Assembly: GCA_030754315.1 (NCBI GenBank)
Contig: JASMAO010000133.1
Location: forward strand, 1-6,333
DNA from: SAR202 cluster bacterium
GTDB lineage: Bacteria; Chloroflexota; Dehalococcoidia; Lucifugimonadales; JASMAO01
DNA length: 6,333 bases
Direction of reading: 5' to 3'
Shown one piece after another: positions 5,238-6,333 of this stretch. How positions within the stretch are numbered: the stretch's first letter is position 1; the number at the start of each line of letters is the position of its first letter. A program made the translations under genes and the position numbers. The notes beneath the pieces are model-generated. The model was not told where the DNA came from. It made no database searches and saw only the letters and a program-made list of their open reading frames with translations.

Positions 5238-6333
5238 ATGCCCATATCCCAGCGGCCTTTGCTACGAACCGTTTCCCAAATAGTACCATTGATAACTATT
5301 GTGGCACTGCTTGTGTCACCGGTAGGGTGTGAGAGAAACCAATCGTCACCGACCGATACAAACTCAGGAATAAAAATCATAGATGACGCTCAGTTAGGGC
5401 CGTCTCCTCCCAGCTTGAAAGTTATTCAACCGACAGCAACACCGATCTTGGAACCCACACCTCAATCTAAATTCAATCCTGGTCCCGTCATACTCCCCAC
5501 GGTGGTGCCCAACTTTACACCTACACCCATTGAAGATGAGCAACAGTCCTTGGCTAGTAGAATGGATTCTATCAACCTCAAAACAAACGTATTCCGAAGC
5601 TTGAACTCGGTAAGAGGAATTAATGTTGAATTAATATCCCGAGACGAAATGCAAAGTCGAATTCTAAGCGATTTTGAGAGAGGAAAGAACGACACATTAA
5701 TAACCGAGGCGCTCTATCGAGCTTTAGGCATCCTGTCCCAAAATGACAACCTCTATGAGATACAGATGAGCCTGTTGGACTACAGTGCGTCAAGTTTCTA
5801 TGACACCAGTGATGACACGCTGTACATCGCCAGTGAGAATTTAGTCTCCACTCCGTCACAAATACGCACATACGTGCACGAATTCGTGCACGGTCTTCAG
5901 GCCCAACACTTCGATATAAAATCCATCTCCAAAAATTTGGCGGTAAACATTGACGCGAGGATTGCCTTGCACGCTCTCGTAGAAGGAGACGCTACCATTT
6001 CAGAGCTGGTTTTCATCGACAAAGACATGTCCGAAGAGGAACGAGAGGCATCGTCCGTTGTACCTAGTGATGAGCTACTCTCAGCTTTACGTGAAGCTCC
6101 CCGGGTTATCCAGCGAGAGTTTCTGTTCCCATTGGAAGAAGGTGCCCGGTTCGTTAATTACATGTACGGAGCTGGCGGATTCGAGACGATTAATGAAGCG
6201 TATGCGAACCCGCCCCTGTCTACGGCACAAATACTTCATCCTGAAAGATACGAGGCAGGACAGAGCCCTGTAGAGGTATCAGTCACCGATCCATCATCCG
6301 TTCTAGGAGATGCATGGAGTGTGTATCTGGAAG
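5238..6333 (+). CDS. Putative lipoprotein zinc metallopeptidase (HEFVH), 3' end missing
   Basis: An open frame of 365 codons runs off the window without a stop. Residues 1-31 look like an export signal: two Arg in the n-region, hydrophobic I-V-P-L-I-T-I-V-A-L-L-V, then S-P-V-G-C, so C31 may be lipidated, though Pro at -3 makes the lipobox atypical. A Pro/Thr-rich linker (55-97) would lift the domain off the membrane. The catalytic candidate is H-E-F-V-H (214-218) in Y-V-H-E-F-V-H-G-L-Q-A-Q-H-F-D; E249 in V-E-G-D-A is a likely third zinc ligand, giving a gluzincin-like site. A C-terminal region with G-A-G-G-F-E-T-I-N-E-A-Y, P-P-L-S-T-A-Q-I-L and H-P-E-R-Y (334-338) resembles tails I recall in uncharacterised putative peptidases of Chloroflexota and haloarchaea. 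The substrate is unknown. ATG at 5238 (GAGG 5 nt upstream) is preferred; an in-frame TTG at 5199 with AGAGG 8 nt upstream is the alternative. Confidence 0.75.
   Translation, partial: MPISQRPLLRTVSQIVPLITIVALLVSPVGCERNQSSPTDTNSGIKIIDDAQLGPSPPSLKVIQPTATPILEPTPQSKFNPGPVILPTVVPNFTPTPIEDEQQSLASRMDSINLKTNVFRSLNSVRGINVELISRDEMQSRILSDFERGKNDTLITEALYRALGILSQNDNLYEIQMSLLDYSASSFYDTSDDTLYIASENLVSTPSQIRTYVHEFVHGLQAQHFDIKSISKNLAVNIDARIALHALVEGDATISELVFIDKDMSEEEREASSVVPSDELLSALREAPRVIQREFLFPLEEGARFVNYMYGAGGFETINEAYANPPLSTAQILHPERYEAGQSPVEVSVTDPSSVLGDAWSVYLE

Noticed and set aside
5462..5871. Two minus-strand frames (5462-5695 and 5620-5871) in the region right of the psp operon
   Set aside because: They are shadows of the long plus-strand metallopeptidase frame, which has a signal peptide, linker and HEXXH motif in one continuous reading.

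Overview
The window looks like chromosomal DNA from a free-living bacterium of moderate GC content (judged by eye, not counted). No mobile element, CRISPR array or RNA gene was seen. The gene set suggests Chloroflexota, possibly a marine SAR202/Dehalococcoidia-like lineage. The reasons are a PspA of the type paired with PspAA, an HtpX paired with PspAB, a SelA/DgaE-like PLP enzyme, a Pro/Thr-rich lipoprotein-like metallopeptidase, and frequent TTG starts. This is inference from family content; an actinobacterium or another deep lineage cannot be excluded.

Layout. (1) Positions 3-974 (+): queA, for queuosine modification of tRNA, cut at its 5' end by the window edge. (2) Positions 1051-3716 (+): a tight three-gene cluster. 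It holds a SelA/DgaE-like PLP enzyme with a TTG start just behind a near-consensus extended -10 promoter, then the membrane protease gene htpX 18 nt later, then pspAB 8 nt later. (3) Positions 3717-3858: a short convergent gap with no convincing terminator. (4) Positions 5096-3859 (-): an unrecognised 56-residue two-helix membrane protein, then pspA, then pspAA. pspA and pspAA overlap by ATGA, and all three genes have good Shine-Dalgarno sequences. (5) Positions 5097-5237: a divergent intergenic region with a TTGACA-type promoter candidate reading right. (6) Positions 5238-6333 (+): a gene running off the right edge that encodes a putative lipoprotein zinc metallopeptidase (HEFVH plus a downstream EGDA motif). 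It is easily missed because its stop codon lies outside the window.

How the genes fit together. Regions 2 to 5 form a compact envelope-stress island. PspA (membrane-binding ESCRT-III-like scaffold) and PspAA are on one strand; HtpX (membrane protein quality-control protease) and PspAB are on the other, in a tail-to-tail arrangement. The 56-residue membrane protein leading the psp operon is the best candidate for an undescribed component: it sits where other lineages carry membrane partners of PspA, but I recognise no family. The metallopeptidase diverging from it could be a cell-surface partner, though adjacency is the only evidence. The PLP enzyme shares the htpX-pspAB transcription unit with no obvious metabolic link to it.
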